From: Jacaranda mimosifolia
Lineage: Eukaryota; Streptophyta; Magnoliopsida; Lamiales; Bignoniaceae
Direction of reading: 5' to 3'
NCBI GenBank assembly: GCA_018894105.1
Contig: CM032117.1
Span: 399,501-463,500 of the forward strand
Length of the DNA: 64,000 nt
The notes under the pieces are model-generated. The model was not told the DNA's origin. It saw nothing but the letters and a program-made list of their open reading frames with translations, and made no database searches. A program made the translations under genes and the position numbers. Shown here piece by piece: positions 46,138 through 59,566 of this stretch (its first letter is position 1; each line of letters starts with the position of its first letter).

Positions 46138-47573
46138 ATCATCACATCCCCCCACCTCCCCAAAAAGAGGGAAAAGAAAATAAACAAACTCAATACCTCA
46201 GTGGAATCCGATATAATCCCAAGAATCCCAATTAAATCCAAAAGAAAAATAACACTCTGAGCAATCAAGACCTGATTTTTTTCCACCGGGATAGAATCAA
46301 TTAACCCCAATTTCCTCGAAAAGGGCCCAGAAAAATTCTTGCATCAGCAAAACATGAAACAAAAACCATGTAATTTGGTTACAGCTTCAGACTTGTAGAT
46401 CAGATAAGCATCAAGCTTAATCTTCATAGCAAATCTCGCTCTCCCACTCTTTCGTAGTGATAGAAGAAAATACAAAAAGAATTGGTCTTCCGAGGCTGAC
46501 TGTTGACAAGTTACCAAGAAAGATTTTGAACCCCGAAGCAGAAAAATCGTCCAGCTACAGTGTATAGTTTCCCCAGATCTCGAATCTCCTCTCAGATTTT
46601 TTCAGGTTTTTTCATTTGCTCTCTACGAATTAAAAACACACAGATATATAAATACATTGACGCCTGTATCTAACCAACACCTAAAATGCTATTTCCTTCT
46701 ACTGTGTGTACTTCTGTCCGAACTACACTTGCCGTTGACTCTTGGAGTCATTTCAGATTCACTTCATTCACCTTGCCTTTATTTTCTAAATTTCTACTAA
46801 GAAGCGCACACGTGTTTTCTACTGTTCTGTATTTTATTTCAGCATCTTGACCGTACATTGGATTCTGCTGGCATTTGATTATTTGCCATCAACGGTTAGA
46901 ATAGCGGCACGTGAGTTGACTTTGACTGAATGTGAAGTCGTTGTGCTCCCGACTAGTTATTGTAGATTCGGGCTTAAGCTAAGCAAGTGGCTTCATATTT
47001 GAAAATCAAAACTTCTAGTTTCAAATTAAAATTTTGATTTTTCCTTTTTTTGTTCTTTGGTGGGGTGGGGTGGGGTGGGGGGGGTGTGGAGTGGGGCTGG
47101 GGTGTTTGTTTATAAGGAAAAAAGATAAAAGAAAACGTTTGAGTTCAGTCCACTTTGTGATTATTTTAAAATTTGATCTTAAGGTGGGTTTCAAATATGA
47201 ACTCCTCAATGCTTTTACCCCATTTTTACCCCAGAAAAGATAATGTGAACTTAGGACCAAAGTTTTAAACAAATTCAACCACTCCACACTCGCAATAGGG
47301 AAAATTAACAAATATGATTTGCTATAAGGAATATGGCTATAGGACAGCCGGTTTTACCTGCCTGCCGCATTCATAAAAGATACTCCAAAGTCCAGATGAG
47401 GAAATATTGTGAAGTGCACAGATTTTTACACAGGTTCTACCATGATTTAACAAATTGGGACCAGATCAACATCATTTCTATCCAATAGTGTTTCACTTTC
47501 ACGCAAGTGAACAAACAGTTTGAACCACTTGTTCAGACATGTAACCTACTGTATCAAAATTACCCTGTAAAAG
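46138..47573. other. Spacer between the MACPF gene start and the kinase gene end
   Basis: It contains the promoter and 5' UTR of the minus-strand MACPF gene (about 46138-46700) and the 3' UTR of the kinase gene. W-box-like TTGAC cores occur around 46497-46504 (GACTGTTGAC), 46733-46740 and 46915-46925. A G-rich tract is described separately. Confidence 0.5.
47059..47104 (+). other. G-rich tract with strong quadruplex-forming pattern
   Basis: TGGGGTGGGGTGGGGTGGGG followed by more G runs gives at least five runs of four or more G separated by one to a few bases. It lies between two minus-strand genes, about 0.9 kb upstream of the MACPF start codon. Confidence 0.8.
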
Positions 47574-50500
47574 CTACGAGTTTATGACCTTCTTTGTTGC
47601 AAAAAGTTGGCGAAGGAAAGCAAATCTTCCTTTTGCTCGAGTAGAATACTCGATAATGGCACTGTTGTTAGTCAGTTCTGCCTCAGAGGAGTTGGAGTCG
47701 GTTCCTGGCAAAGATGGTGAGGATGGTTTGAGTGTAAAGAGAAATTCATTGAGCATCCGAATTATCTGGCTGAAGCTGGGTCGCATGTTGGGATCTTCAA
47801 CCCAGCATGACTGAATTATATAAGCTAGCTCAGGTGGAATGTCTTCTGGTAGAGTAGGCCTCTCTTGCTGCATTTACAAATGATGACTTTTATATGAAAC
47901 AAGTTTATAGCATTTTTCTAACATAATGACATGAATAGATTGCCATAGAATGCAGATAAACTCAGTCAGGTATGTGGCGAGGATGGAATTAATCATACGG
48001 ACATATACCTTCTAGAAACCAGAAGACAGAAACATTTCTCTTACTATGGCAACAAGAGATGTATAAAGACAGGGGGGGCGAAAAATAGAACTAAAGGTGC
48101 ATCAAGCATATCCAAATATTTTAACTAAAAGAGCTGAATGACTGAACCACAGACAAAAGAATTCCACAGCAGAAATAGCCAATTTCTGTTAATAAATGTT
48201 CTTTAGAAAATCACATGAAATATGCCACCACCATGATACAGATCAAGCAGGCTCATGATTTCATGTTCAAATATTTTCACCACGTAGCTTAACATGAAAG
48301 GAGAGACCAGTATGGTTTTTGAAACATACCTTTAAACTAAGAAATAGTTATGCATTGTATAACAAGATCAAGATATTTGAGCTCAATTCTTGCCATTCTA
48401 TTTAGAAAACAAACCAACATCAATATCTTAAGCTCGTTAAGAAATATAAGTGTAGTATTGGTTGCCTCGACTTGACTCATTAGCACTTCCTTTCCTGCTG
48501 GATTTCCAAAAAACCAAGATAGACATGCCATTACTTATACATGGCATTGGGGTTAGCAGCCATTTAGCCAATCTGCAAGAATTTTCTCCTAATTGGTGCA
48601 ATAAACTGTAAACTATTGTAATATGGGCTCCTTATGCATAATAGGCAAATTATTGAGTTTCTAAATACTTAAAGGTAAGTTTCCAAACGGGTGCTCAAAA
48701 GTAATGGAATTCAGTACCTAGTCATTGAAACTAAATAGTCCCTTCTAACAAGTATGATAAAGAAGGTACATACCAAGTTAGGACAATCTTGCAAGTCTGC
48801 ACAAATAAGAATATGACCAGTTGCTGTTGCAAGGATAAGTAATTTGGTCTACCAATAATAGATTAGCATTGTCTGAGTATGAAGGCAGACTTAGACAAAC
48901 ATTTCAGCTGTTCATTTGGATTTTGTTATTAATGCACACAATTTCTGGTTTCCATGAGTTTAGTTTTCCTTCTTTCAGGCTACTTAAGTATTGAAATTGC
49001 TCTTTAATGCCTGTTTCAGTTACTACTTCAAGATTTTCAAAGAAAGGTCATAGCTCTATAATGTAGTTTTTGCCTTGGTGCGACATTCAAATAAAAATTG
49101 ATACATATGTTTTCTACAGAAAGAGTTTGCTTATTCCCACACACCTTAAAAGCAGCAGCATAAGCAGCCTGCAAATTTGACATTCCCTCAAATGGCATCC
49201 GATTTGTCAGCAATTCCCACAGGACAATGCCAAAACTGTAAACATCAACTTTGTTATTGTAGTGCTTCTTCTCCCCCTGACGAAGTGTCACAGTACTGTA
49301 TAACTGCAGAGTTCCATCCAAATCATTAGATAGGTAATTTCATAAGGTTTTCAAATAACTTTGTAATGTGTAACATATAACGTATCTCTAGAAAATTTAT
49401 TCTTTCAAATTATTCAGGATGTTTCTCTCAAAAGTACAAGGAGAGAGAGAGAGTAGAATAAGAACTAGAAAAACATTCAATAAAACAGAGGAACATGATG
49501 TGGCAAAAAAATTGTCATTGATTAATTAAAAAGAAAAAAAGAAACTGCAAACCTCAGGTGCCATCCAGCGGTACGTCCCAGTTTCTGCAGTCATCATTTC
49601 AGTGACAGTTTCTTCTCTCGCAAGACCAAAATCTGCAAGCTTCACAGACTTTTGATTCGCCGTGAGCAGCAAGTTGTCTGCACCATATGGATTCATGTGC
49701 ATTTCTTCTCAGTTAAAAGTACAAAGAGCCCCAAATTAAGCTACACAGAAGAAAAAGCAAGAGAGAGAGAGAGAGAGAGTAATAGCAGACAGACTGGTTC
49801 ATTTATAACATAAAGTTCATGGTATCCAGAAATAATTGATGAGAGTCAAAATGATAATATTAACTAAATTAAAAATAGTACAAAGAAAGAGCATGACATT
49901 TCATAGAATTGCACAAATGAGTAAGGTATCACAAACACAAAAATCATAATCTTCATGATGTGTGACAAAGAATCAACTTAGGATGATTATTAAGAAGAAT
50001 CCTGAAACTGTCAACCCTGGAAAACAGAAGTGCAGAGTCTATGTTGTTGCTAGCTTGTTAAAAATTACAGAATAAATCTTATACAGCTCAGCATGCCACA
50101 ATACCAGGCTTTAAGTCTCTATGTATAATCCCATTTGCATGTAAACAATCAATGGCTCGAGCAATATCAAGAGCAAAATTTAACGCCACAGGCAGATCCA
50201 ACAACTTAGGACGCAGGCTGCCTAGATACTTCCGAAGCGACATCCCGGGCAACAACTCAGTAACTATCACCATGAAAGGATCTTTACAAGCTCCAATAAA
50301 CTGCAAAGGAATTTTGTATCACGCTAAGTAAAACAGGGTTAAAAGATACAAAGAGTCAAAATAGTTTGAGACTTGTAGTTCAAAGAAAAAGGAATTCTTG
50401 CAATATCTACTTATGAAATATCAGCATCAAGTACACACTTTATCAGACAGTCTCACCTTGACAAGGTTCTCATGCTTCACTTTAGACATCATGGTCACTT

Positions 50501-51460
50501 CCCGAACAAAACGACTCTCAAGGACAGTTCTCTCTTCAGATGTATTGCCACAATTAAGAACTTTAATGGCAACAATACGGTCGCCATACCTGTAAAAAGG
50601 GTTATGTCGCTACTCAAGTTACTAATTCTATTAATTTAATGGGAAAAAGAATGAGGTAATGCTCTCTCTTTCCAAGACAGGAACTGAAAATCAAACAGAA
50701 CAAAAATGGGGTAAGCATGAATGCATAAGGCATGACCTGACCAGCAAATGAAAAAATTTCCATTTGCACTCTGAATAAGGATAGAACAAAAACCATGGTA
50801 CATATACATAACATATAGGGCCAGTAGGAAAAGTCAACAAATGGAACAGTCTTATGTTGTAACACAAACTACAATAGGAGTACTTCAATAAAATAGAATA
50901 AAATGGGAAATATAGAAGAAATTTTTAGTCAGATATGATTAAGTACCATGTGAAGGAGGAGAATGCTCATTAAGATATGCCTCTTGTGTCATAAGTTTTC
51001 TTACTCTACATATTTTTTTTTCCCTTCAGCATCACAACCTATAATTCCACTTCCTCATGAAAAGAATCATTATTGCTAAGTAAGTACCATGTGATTCACA
51101 CAATCACATCAATTCCATTCCACATAAAACTACAACATAGCCATTTTAAAATGCATTCAAGGTCTGCATTTTGCTCAATTAACTCAGTAATTAACACAAA
51201 AATAAAATGAAACTTGAAAATAATATTATGGGCCAAGAATAACACACTGACCTTCCTTGATAAACTTTTCCATGAGCTCCCTCACCAATTTTTGACCCAA
51301 TAAAAAGGGATTTTGGGTCAACAAGCACTCTCTCATCAATACATAAATCCACTGGAGCCGTGATTGATCCCTGGGATGAAACTCCTTCAACTGATCTCCT
51401 ACCAGCCTTCTCACACTCCCTGTCCTCTTTTTTCCCTCGGCTCTTACCACCAGAACTCAT
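47574..51460 (-). CDS. Raf-like / tyrosine-kinase-like protein kinase, six exons
   Basis: Model, 5' to 3': 51252-51460, 50457-50589, 50105-50300, 49553-49677, 49145-49303, 47574-47867, giving 371 residues with consistent phases. A basic, Ser/Gly-rich N-terminus of about 50 residues precedes one kinase domain. The domain has a glycine loop IGEGAHGKV (58-66), the catalytic lysine in VAIK (79), HRDLKPDN (174-181), DFG (195-197), the activation segment [13 protein letters not shown] (209-221), a subdomain IX-like [14 protein letters not shown] and the final RPSF. All catalytic residues are present. The GTYRWMAPE and [13 protein letters not shown] motifs place it with the plant Raf-like MAPKKK group C, close to At5g50180/At5g01850-type kinases, which phosphorylate Ser/Thr or Tyr in the cytosol. 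The C-terminal tail after the domain is Ser-rich and then basic ([13 protein letters not shown]). The ATG at 51460 is the first ATG of the frame. All donors are GT and acceptors AG. Confidence 0.93.
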
Positions 51461-52260
51461 GGTTGCTGCCCCCACCCCCACCCCCTAAATTATCCCCGAG
51501 TGCCTCATCATAACCTTAAAATTTCAATAATTGCAGAAGAAAAGCCATCCTCCTTGAAATCTCAATTCGAGAAAATTCAAAGATTATCTTCAAGTTTTCA
51601 TTTGTAATTTAGCCACAGCATAAACTCTAAAATCCATATCAAAATTCACCATGCACAATTCAAGTAAAGCTCCATTCAACAATTACTTGAACTGTTTTAC
51701 AGAAAAATAAAAGAAAATTAAAAAACCACCAGAATAAAACCCAATTAATTCTTCCGCTGATCACTCAATATAACCGTCAAAAAAAAACATATTTTTCCTA
51801 AAAAGATGAGTCTTTTGATTTCCTGCCAAAAAATTCTTGACTTTGAAAAATCGTAGAAAAAATACAGCTACCAGTTGATGCCAATATAGCAATGAATCCT
51901 TTAAAAAAGACCAAATAAAAATGAAAAAAAGAAACCCTAAATGAAAGCAAAGGCAAAAAGAGTTGAGAGAAGAAGAGAAGACTTACAGTTGCAGCCACTG
52001 TTCTATATACACACAAACATGCACACGAATATGGAAATGAAAGAACTAATCTAATGGAAATTATGAGTTCTCTAAAAATCCCAAGATAAAAATAATTCAG
52101 CTCATAATATATATTAAAGCATTTTAAATTTTTGTTTTTGGCCCTTTTCTGGTGTAGGAATGAAGATATTCTGTGTAGTATCTGTGGAGTTTTCAGGAGA
52201 GAGAGAGAGAGAGACGGAGGGGTTTAAAGTGCAAACAAAGTAGGGGAAAATTTTGCAAAT
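51461..52260 (-). promoter_or_regulatory. 5' UTR and promoter region of the kinase gene, with a possible leader intron
   Basis: The donor-like AACT then GTAAGTCTTCTC (minus strand, junction 51986/51987) and an acceptor-like ATTTAG at 51486-51491 suggest a 5' UTR intron of about 500 nt. A (CT)n tract lies upstream (complement of the GA run at 52198-52214), as in many plant leaders. Three adjacent G5 runs (51469-51485 on the minus strand) lie only about 9 nt before the ATG. Confidence 0.45.
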
Positions 52261-52630
52261 AAATTGAAGTTTACTGTATGATGTTACTATTAACCAATCA
52301 GAATGGAACATGTGAGGAGAGACTGATGCCGGGTCTGGTACATCATTGCATCACCGATTTGGACGTTCCTGGCTGTGGATGCCCCGAGCGAGATGCGAGT
52401 ACAGCAAAAACTTTCCTTGTTTTTTTATTTTTCTTTTCTTTCTTGCTACATAAATAAATGTTTTCTTTTGTCTAAGTTAAATTGAATGTGGAATTATTGT
52501 AGGTCAATGGAAGGATTAAATTTAAATCAAGAAAATTAAATAATTTTTTTTCCAATGAAAGCTGGTTCAGCATTTTGTAGAATGTTATATCATCATACAA
52601 TTCCCTGTACATGTATGGCAAATTGAGTAT
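52261..52630. other. Intergenic DNA upstream of the kinase gene
   Basis: No gene or bounded element is recognised. Confidence 0.5.
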
Positions 52631-53510
52631 ATATGTACTAGCATATGCCCGGTGACATGCATCAAAAATAAAATTAAAATTATTTTCAATGCATCACGTC
52701 GAGCACATGCTAGTTATAATATTAATTAAAATAATTATTTATATTTAAAACTAAATTGACATAAAATATACATAAAAAAATTTATATTTTTTCAACTAAA
52801 TTAATAATAAAATATGCTTAAAGTTAGTTATAAGGATAAAAAAGAACAAATTTTGTGATTTTGATATAAACCAATCACAAATATTCAATATATTTTTTAA
52901 TAATCTTAGTATTCCCTTTATCCTTCATATGAATTACATCAATATCTAAAGTCAATTAATTTTATATAACTAACGAAACATACAATTAAAATCTGAACTA
53001 CAAAATTAAAGGAAGAATATAACTAAATAGGATTAACTTTTTCTTTACTTACATAGAAAAATTCTTACGAAGATACTTAATAATTTCTCTTCTTCAATAT
53101 GTGAAATTGGAATATTGAATGAGAGTTATTTGAGACTTGAATGTGTTTTCATTTTTTAAATTGTATTATGTATATAAAGTATAAGAGTTTTAATACATAT
53201 AAACATCTTTGATATTATCTCATCAATATATATAATATCATATAGATAATATTAAATCCTCAACTAGATAAAGATTACATATAAAATATTATCAAATACA
53301 TTTTGAAATTTGGATAAAAGAAAATTAGATATAAGATATAATCATATCAGTTAAAGAAAATAATTAACAACTAATGATTTTTTAATTGAATTAAAATACT
53401 CAAAATTCTAAGAATTTTACATTTGACAAAAATAACACAATTAGAACCAAAATTGCATAATTAGATAAGTACGAAATTGTGCTATATATAATAGTATAGA
53501 TATATAGATA
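52631..53510. repeat. Unclassified dispersed-repeat candidate
   Basis: The block starts with GTACTAGCATATGCCCGGTG and CATGCATC, a motif resembling the TACTAG..TTGCCCG termini found on many plant dispersed repeats, and ends near ATATAATAGTATAGAT. The interior is very AT-rich without coding capacity. The ends share only short inverted similarity (TACTA/TAGTA), so the class is left open. Confidence 0.35.
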
Positions 53511-55812
53511 TATATTTTTTAATTTATTTTTTAATTTATACACACGCAAGCACATCAAGAGTTCGTTTGGGCTCAAACTCCTAATTTCCCACATTATGTG
53601 GGAGACTTATGTCATTGAGCCGCAGGCCACTCAGCTTTTAATTCGTTAAAGTTCGAATGTCAAATTTCATATGAAGAAATGTGGAATACTACTCGAACAA
53701 TTGGGCTACTGAATGAGTATATATATATATAATTAGTGATGAATAAATAGTAATTTACATTATGTTTGATATTTTATTAGTACATGTTTTCATTCCCTCA
53801 AAAATAAGCTAAATATTTCTTTTAAGATAAATTTTCTTTTCCTTTAAAAGCTTTAAAAAAAAATCAACAAATACTACATATATATTTATTGCTGTGTGTG
53901 TGTGTGTGTGTGTGTGTGAAGTTATGTTTGATATTCTTTTAAGGGACCATAAATAAAAAAGAAAAAGAACGGAGAGAAAAATAAAATAAAACACCTATAA
54001 TCCTAAGTGGATATTGCATATTTGTAAGTTACAATTAATCCCACAATCACATAAGTTTGATGCACTAAAAATGGAAGTTGACAAGACTTGGGGCATGAGA
54101 CTTTGCCACTTAATTACTACTCTTTGAGACTTTGCCTCTTAGTTACTACTCTTTGGTTCCTCATCAATTAAAAAACATTATCCTTTAGGTATAGTTGTAT
54201 ACACATGCACAATGCACACACTTCTATTTATTGTTAGTGGACTTTCATAATCAATTTATTAATTGCTTTTAGATCTATGCTGGCAACTAAATTAAGACCA
54301 TGTTCCATCAATTAGTGGGCTATCTTAATTATATTACACATTTGAATAAATAATATTCCATAGTTTAAAAAATTTGTTTAGTTATCTATCAATTGCAAGT
54401 AGTTTCTCGAGACATATTATGTATTTACATACTAATTAATTAAAATCTTATGCTTTTAATTTTAATTGAAAAAAAACTTCAATTAATGGCTTTAGTGAGA
54501 AGATAAGGAAGGAGTTGAATAATGACCTTCACATAAATAAACCCTCCCAAAAGAAGGATGCTTTTTGAAAAGAACTTCCACTAAGATGGAGATGGTGCCA
54601 TTTGACTTCTTTAACAAAAAGCCCATTTTGAAAGCAATTGGAAGCCAAGACAAAATCGAATGGAAATGCTCAATAAGGAAATCAACAACAAAAAATAATT
54701 AAGAATTTATCATTCTTTTATATTCCATTTTTAGAAAAACCTAAGTTTATAACTTTTTTATGTATAAGTTGATACCTAAGGCTGCGTGGAATAGAATTCT
54801 TAGTCATTTACATAGATTGAGAAAATGGTAAGCTTCTGCTCATAGAATACAGTCATATTGAAAAATAGTTGCTTCCATGTTGTTTTGGTTGTGAAAATTA
54901 ATTTTTATATTAGTTAAATTCTTGATCAACCTAAGCCCCTTTAAGTTACGAGGCTTGGATTTAGTTAGGCTGGTTTAGTGCTTTTTTTATTTAATTAATT
55001 TGATCTATTATTGAATTTTCACTTTATTGCCTTTAATGTCTTAATTAGGCATGCCAATGTCCTAGAAAATGAAATTAATGTCTATATAAATCAACATGTA
55101 TGTGTGAATTATACTCATAAAACTTTATCCATATTTTTTTTCAAATTAAAATAAAAATATTATTATTATTATTATTCTCAATTAAATTCAGAATCCAGTG
55201 ATACACCGAACCGGACCCAATTCACCAATCTCTCTTTTCCTGAAACAGAGGAAGAATACCCAATGGGCCTTACAAAATTGATGAACCCACACAAATTCGA
55301 TGACTTCGGCGTCGATTCGAGGTCCATACAACCAACCACTCCGCCATAAGCATAAACCACTTTATAATTATGAAATTAATACTAATTTTATGGTTTAAAT
55401 CATATGATATTCAATTAATACTCTTACTCAATTTTAGCTTTGATAAATAAAATTGACACACAAATGGAAGTAAATTTATTAAGACAATCTTAACAGTTGA
55501 ATCATAAATTAAACTAAAATAAGATTAACGAGCACATGTTCTGTACATGAGTTTTTTTTGTCTGTTAAAATTTAACAATAAGATCAAATATACAAGAATA
55601 GAGTTTTATATGACATTAAAAAATTAGTTATATTAAAAATTGTGTAAGTAGACTGAAAAAAAAAAAAAAATACTGATCTATTTGTTTAACAAGCAATCAA
55701 ATGTATAAGAATGTGGTGATATATAAGATTAAAAATCACTATTAATCTTACAAAATTCTCTATATCCTGAGACTAAAAATAATATAATTTTCCTCTCACA
55801 CTGTCAATATTT
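53511..55812. other. Intergenic DNA, no gene seen
   Basis: The stretch includes a (GT)n run at 53893-53918 and an (ATT)n run near 55157-55175. It contains the 3' flank of the MATE gene. Short frames show no family features. Confidence 0.55.
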
Positions 55813-58800
55813 TCAAGCAACCAGGTTAGTTCCAGCGGAATCATCCTTATCCCCTACCGCGGTTGTCAGCTCCTCAGCTCGCTTAGCCTCATGCTTCCAA
55901 TCAGTTTGAGCCATACTATACAGCATCAAAATCATACATGCAGCTTGAGCCGCCACTAAACCCATCCACAACCCCTGAAACCCTTTCTTGAGCTTGAACG
56001 CAAATAAAGCTGAGCACGGCAAGCCCACCAGGTAAAACGCCGCTATGTTTATCCGCACGCCGACTTTTGGCCGAGCCGAACCCGTCAGCACCCCGCAAGC
56101 CGCCGTTTGGGGAGCGTTACCTATTTCAGCCATCCCCAAAATCGGAAGGACGGATGAAATTAATTCCAAGACCTGGGGCTCGGTGGTGTACAGTTTTCCC
56201 CATGAAGATCTAAGCGCCACGCTCAAGCCGAAAGCCGAGAAGCCGTAAGCGAGCGCGACTAAGATTCCCATCGTGGCTGCTAGCTGCGCTCGGGCGGGCT
56301 GAGCGGCTCCCAGCTCGTGGCCAACGCGCTGAGAAATGCTGAGGCTCAGAGAAAATGGGAAAACGTAAACAGTGCCTGTTGTTTGGATTAATATCCCCAT
56401 AGCCGCGACGCATGACTCGGGGTTGGTGAGCAATCCGCTGAGGAAGAGAATGATTTCGTACCACCACCATTCCAGGCATACCTGACACACGCTTGGTAAA
56501 GCCAGGCTCAACAATGGCTTCCAGCCATGGAAAACTGAGCCCAGAGTGGCGCCAGCCCATGGTTTTATGGCGACTTTTGAGAAAAACAGATAAACCCACA
56601 AGCCAATATTCATGTTGAACGAGTAAATAACTGAGGCCATTGCAATACCCTTTACTCTCAAGTTCAAATATGTAACAAGAAAATATGTTATAGGCAAATG
56701 AAGAATTGAAACACAAGTGGCAATGATGGTATTTGGTGAGTTTAAGCCCTGAGTTCTCAAAAATGTGCGGAGAGGGATTAGATTAGCATGAGTTAGCAAT
56801 TCGGGAAGCGAGAAAACTAGGTAATTTTTCGCAATTTTGCTGATAACCCGATCCTGGCCCAACCGTTGGAAGAGAGGATCCACGTTGAGCCATAGCAAAG
56901 CCATGGGGATGGTGGCGATGAGGAGGAGGACCACGGTTTTGATGTATGTTTGGGTGAGAACTGGCCACCGCCTGGCGCCGAAGGCTTGGCAGCAAATGGG
57001 ATCCATGCCCGTGCATAGACCTTTCATGACTGAAAAACCTGTGATGTTAGCAAAGCCGACGGCTAGTGAACCGCCAGCTAGTTCAGTCTTGTCCATGTGC
57101 CCCAAGAAAAGCATGGAGATTATGGTTTTGGAAAAATAGAGCATTGTTGTGAGTGCCACGGGACATGCGATCTTCCCTAGTGTGAATAGCTCTTCAATTG
57201 CCTGCGTTTCATTCACAATTCAAATGACACCATTAATTTTCAATAATGTCAAATTAAATCAACAAACATTCTAGGATAGAATTAATTAAGACGAGGTTTT
57301 TTTAATTAAAGGCAATTTGCAATATTAATTTGAAAAATTAAACATGATCTGATCATTTAATTAATTTGATGACGGCAGCTGATCTTGTAAGTGGATCTTA
57401 CTCGATCAAGATCCACAGTTAATGAGTTGGCAGTCCTGGAACCAAGATTTGCCATTCAGGTTCCATATATAATAATTTTGGAGGGTGGAGGAGGAGAGGG
57501 CAAAAGCTAGCTGCCATTTTTAATTAAATATTGAATAGAGAAATACAATCAAAACTGAAAATTGTTTCAGAAATTGAGGGGGCGCACCGGCCCGCCTTCA
57601 GCCCCTGCCCATGTGAGCTGGGGGATTGGGGTCTGGGGATCCTCCAACTTTGGAGTTGGTGGATGGATTTAGGTTCATCCTAAGTGAGCTAAGCTCACGT
57701 GCCTAAAGCCTACTACATGCATTATAACTACACTGTTGTAATCTGTACCACATGAACACAATTTGGCCTGGGAGAGGTTTTTTAGTATTATAATATAAGA
57801 AAGATGGCATTATTAAGAAGCTAATGCTGAATGTCCAGCTCATCTAACAGTCATCAACTCATTGTATCTGTTACTAACACTGCCACTCCTAATATTTTGT
57901 TTGCCGCATCCAACTTTCTAGTTGTCTCGTACTCCTAAACCTCAGCTGTTTGTGGCTACTCATCTGTGACTAGTTCTTTTGTTAATGTGAAAAATAATTT
58001 CTTTTCATGTTTGGAAATATAAATCAAGCGTATATGAATTAATGTGAATTAAAATAGTATAGTATATACCCAATGAGAAAAAAAAAAAAAAGAAAGGGAA
58101 CATCTGTGTGTATATAAATATTATAGCTTTAGAAAATAAAATTACCTCTATATATATATTTCTCACCATTAAATATTTATATATAAATGTCAAGTGCTTG
58201 ATTTGTCAGTACCATATCTAGTGTGCAGGCCCACACATGGACCCGGCCAATTAACCGCTTCACGTGTAGATTTATTCAACTAGTTTAAACCAAGTGTGAC
58301 AAGATTTGACGTAAAGCAAATGTGTTAAACCCTTAAACCTAAGTTTAAGTAATTAGTTCGCACAAGAGCAACATCATTAGACCCATAACTTTATGTCCTC
58401 TAAACTTTTTAGGGGAGGAATATATATACGAATAAGAGTGTGTGTGTGTGTAGGTGCTTACTGCTTTGTACAGCGCACGAACACCTGAATAAATTTATAA
58501 AACTTTGTGGTTGGGCAATTATTACCTCAACACTAGCATGCTTCAAGAGATTGCATTAAAAAGGCCCAAATACATTAATAGGAAAAACAGACGAGAACCA
58601 GGAAACACCATAAATGTCCAATGAAAATATATATAGGAAATGGGTTTTGGGTTCCATTCTATCAAATCATGATTTGATAGCCAATTAAAAGTCAAAGGTT
58701 GAATTTGAATACAAATAGGAAAATCGGGCATGCTCTCCTCCACGCCCGGGGAAGCATTTTCCACCAATTCCAAGAGGCTAAGGATGGAATATATATATAT

Positions 58801-59566
58801 ATATATATAGATTACTGTTGTATAGTTTATCTTGTCATATCACGTATATATTTATGTTCAAGAATAATGTAAATGCTGTATTGGCGCACTAAAGAGAGAA
58901 CATGTTCTAGGCACGAAAATGCGGAGGGTGGTGATTTTCGCACTTAAATTCTTTTCTGCATTATATATATTTTCCTTACGCATTTCACACAAGAAAATGG
59001 AACAAAGAACGGGACAAAAAAATGGAAAAAAAAAAAAAAAAAAAAAGGAGGAGGTTGAACTCAAAAGGTTACTTTTGAACAAGAAACACACTCATGCAGC
59101 TTGGTGGCAAACAAGTGAGAAAATGGCTGCTGGCTAGTGGTTATATATGCAACTTTCTTGGACAAACAAAATGAAACAATTCATTCATGCACCTAACTTG
59201 CTGCCTGCCCGGCAAACAAATTAACAGGAGAAAAAGGAAAAAAAGAAGGTACAAGACAATTAGTTAAAAGAACAATTGTTGTCTTCTTTTCTGAAGAACT
59301 AATGTTCAATGCAAAAGCAAGTAATATACACATACCTGATTCAAGGGCACTCGTGGGACTGGGAAGAAATGGCATAAGAATCTATCACTGTCTTCTCTAG
59401 TAATATTATCTTCTCTTAATTTATTTCTTGTTTCTTCTTCTTCGTGGGTTTCCTCGACCTTGATCTCTTCAACACTATCATCACCACCACCACCACTACC
59501 ACCGCCATCAACGTTGCCACCAATGCTATGAAGTTCGAGTTCTCGAGATTCACTCATTTTGCACAT
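55813..59566 (-). CDS. MATE/DTX efflux transporter, two exons
   Basis: Model: exon 1 59336-59566, intron 57202-59335, exon 2 55813-57201, giving 539 residues. MATE proteins are 12-helix membrane antiporters exporting organic cations, hormones or secondary metabolites against H+ or Na+. The N-terminal cytosolic part (about 1-75) is rich in Gly and acidic residues (VDGGGSGGGGDD, EEIKVEETHEEEE), then PLNQ joins AIEELFTLGKIACPVALT. Family motifs include ISMLFLGHMDKTELAGGSLAVGFANITG, GMDPICCQAFGA, a VCLEWWWYE segment, GILIQTTGTVYVFPFSLS, RVGHELGA and the C-terminal QTDWKHEAKRAEEL. These fit the DTX48-51 clade (ADS1/ELS1-type), which in Arabidopsis affects organ initiation, iron and hormone-linked growth. 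The donor CAG then GTATGT and acceptor ACGCAG are standard. The ATG at 59566 is used; a second Met lies three codons later. A pyrimidine tract ending in AG just upstream could mark a leader intron. Confidence 0.93.
57560..57720. other. GC-richer patch in the MATE intron
   Basis: The patch GGGGGCGCACCGGCCCGCC and the following DNA contrast with the AT-rich intron. It also holds an inverted pair CCAACTTTGGAGTTGG (57642-57657) and CACGTG (57695-57703 region). There is no coding frame. It may be a transposon fragment. Confidence 0.35.

Noticed and set aside
55916..56716. Alternative-frame and antisense open frames inside the MATE exon
   Set aside because: The 463-codon MATE frame explains this DNA fully; the others are shadows in a relatively GC-rich exon.
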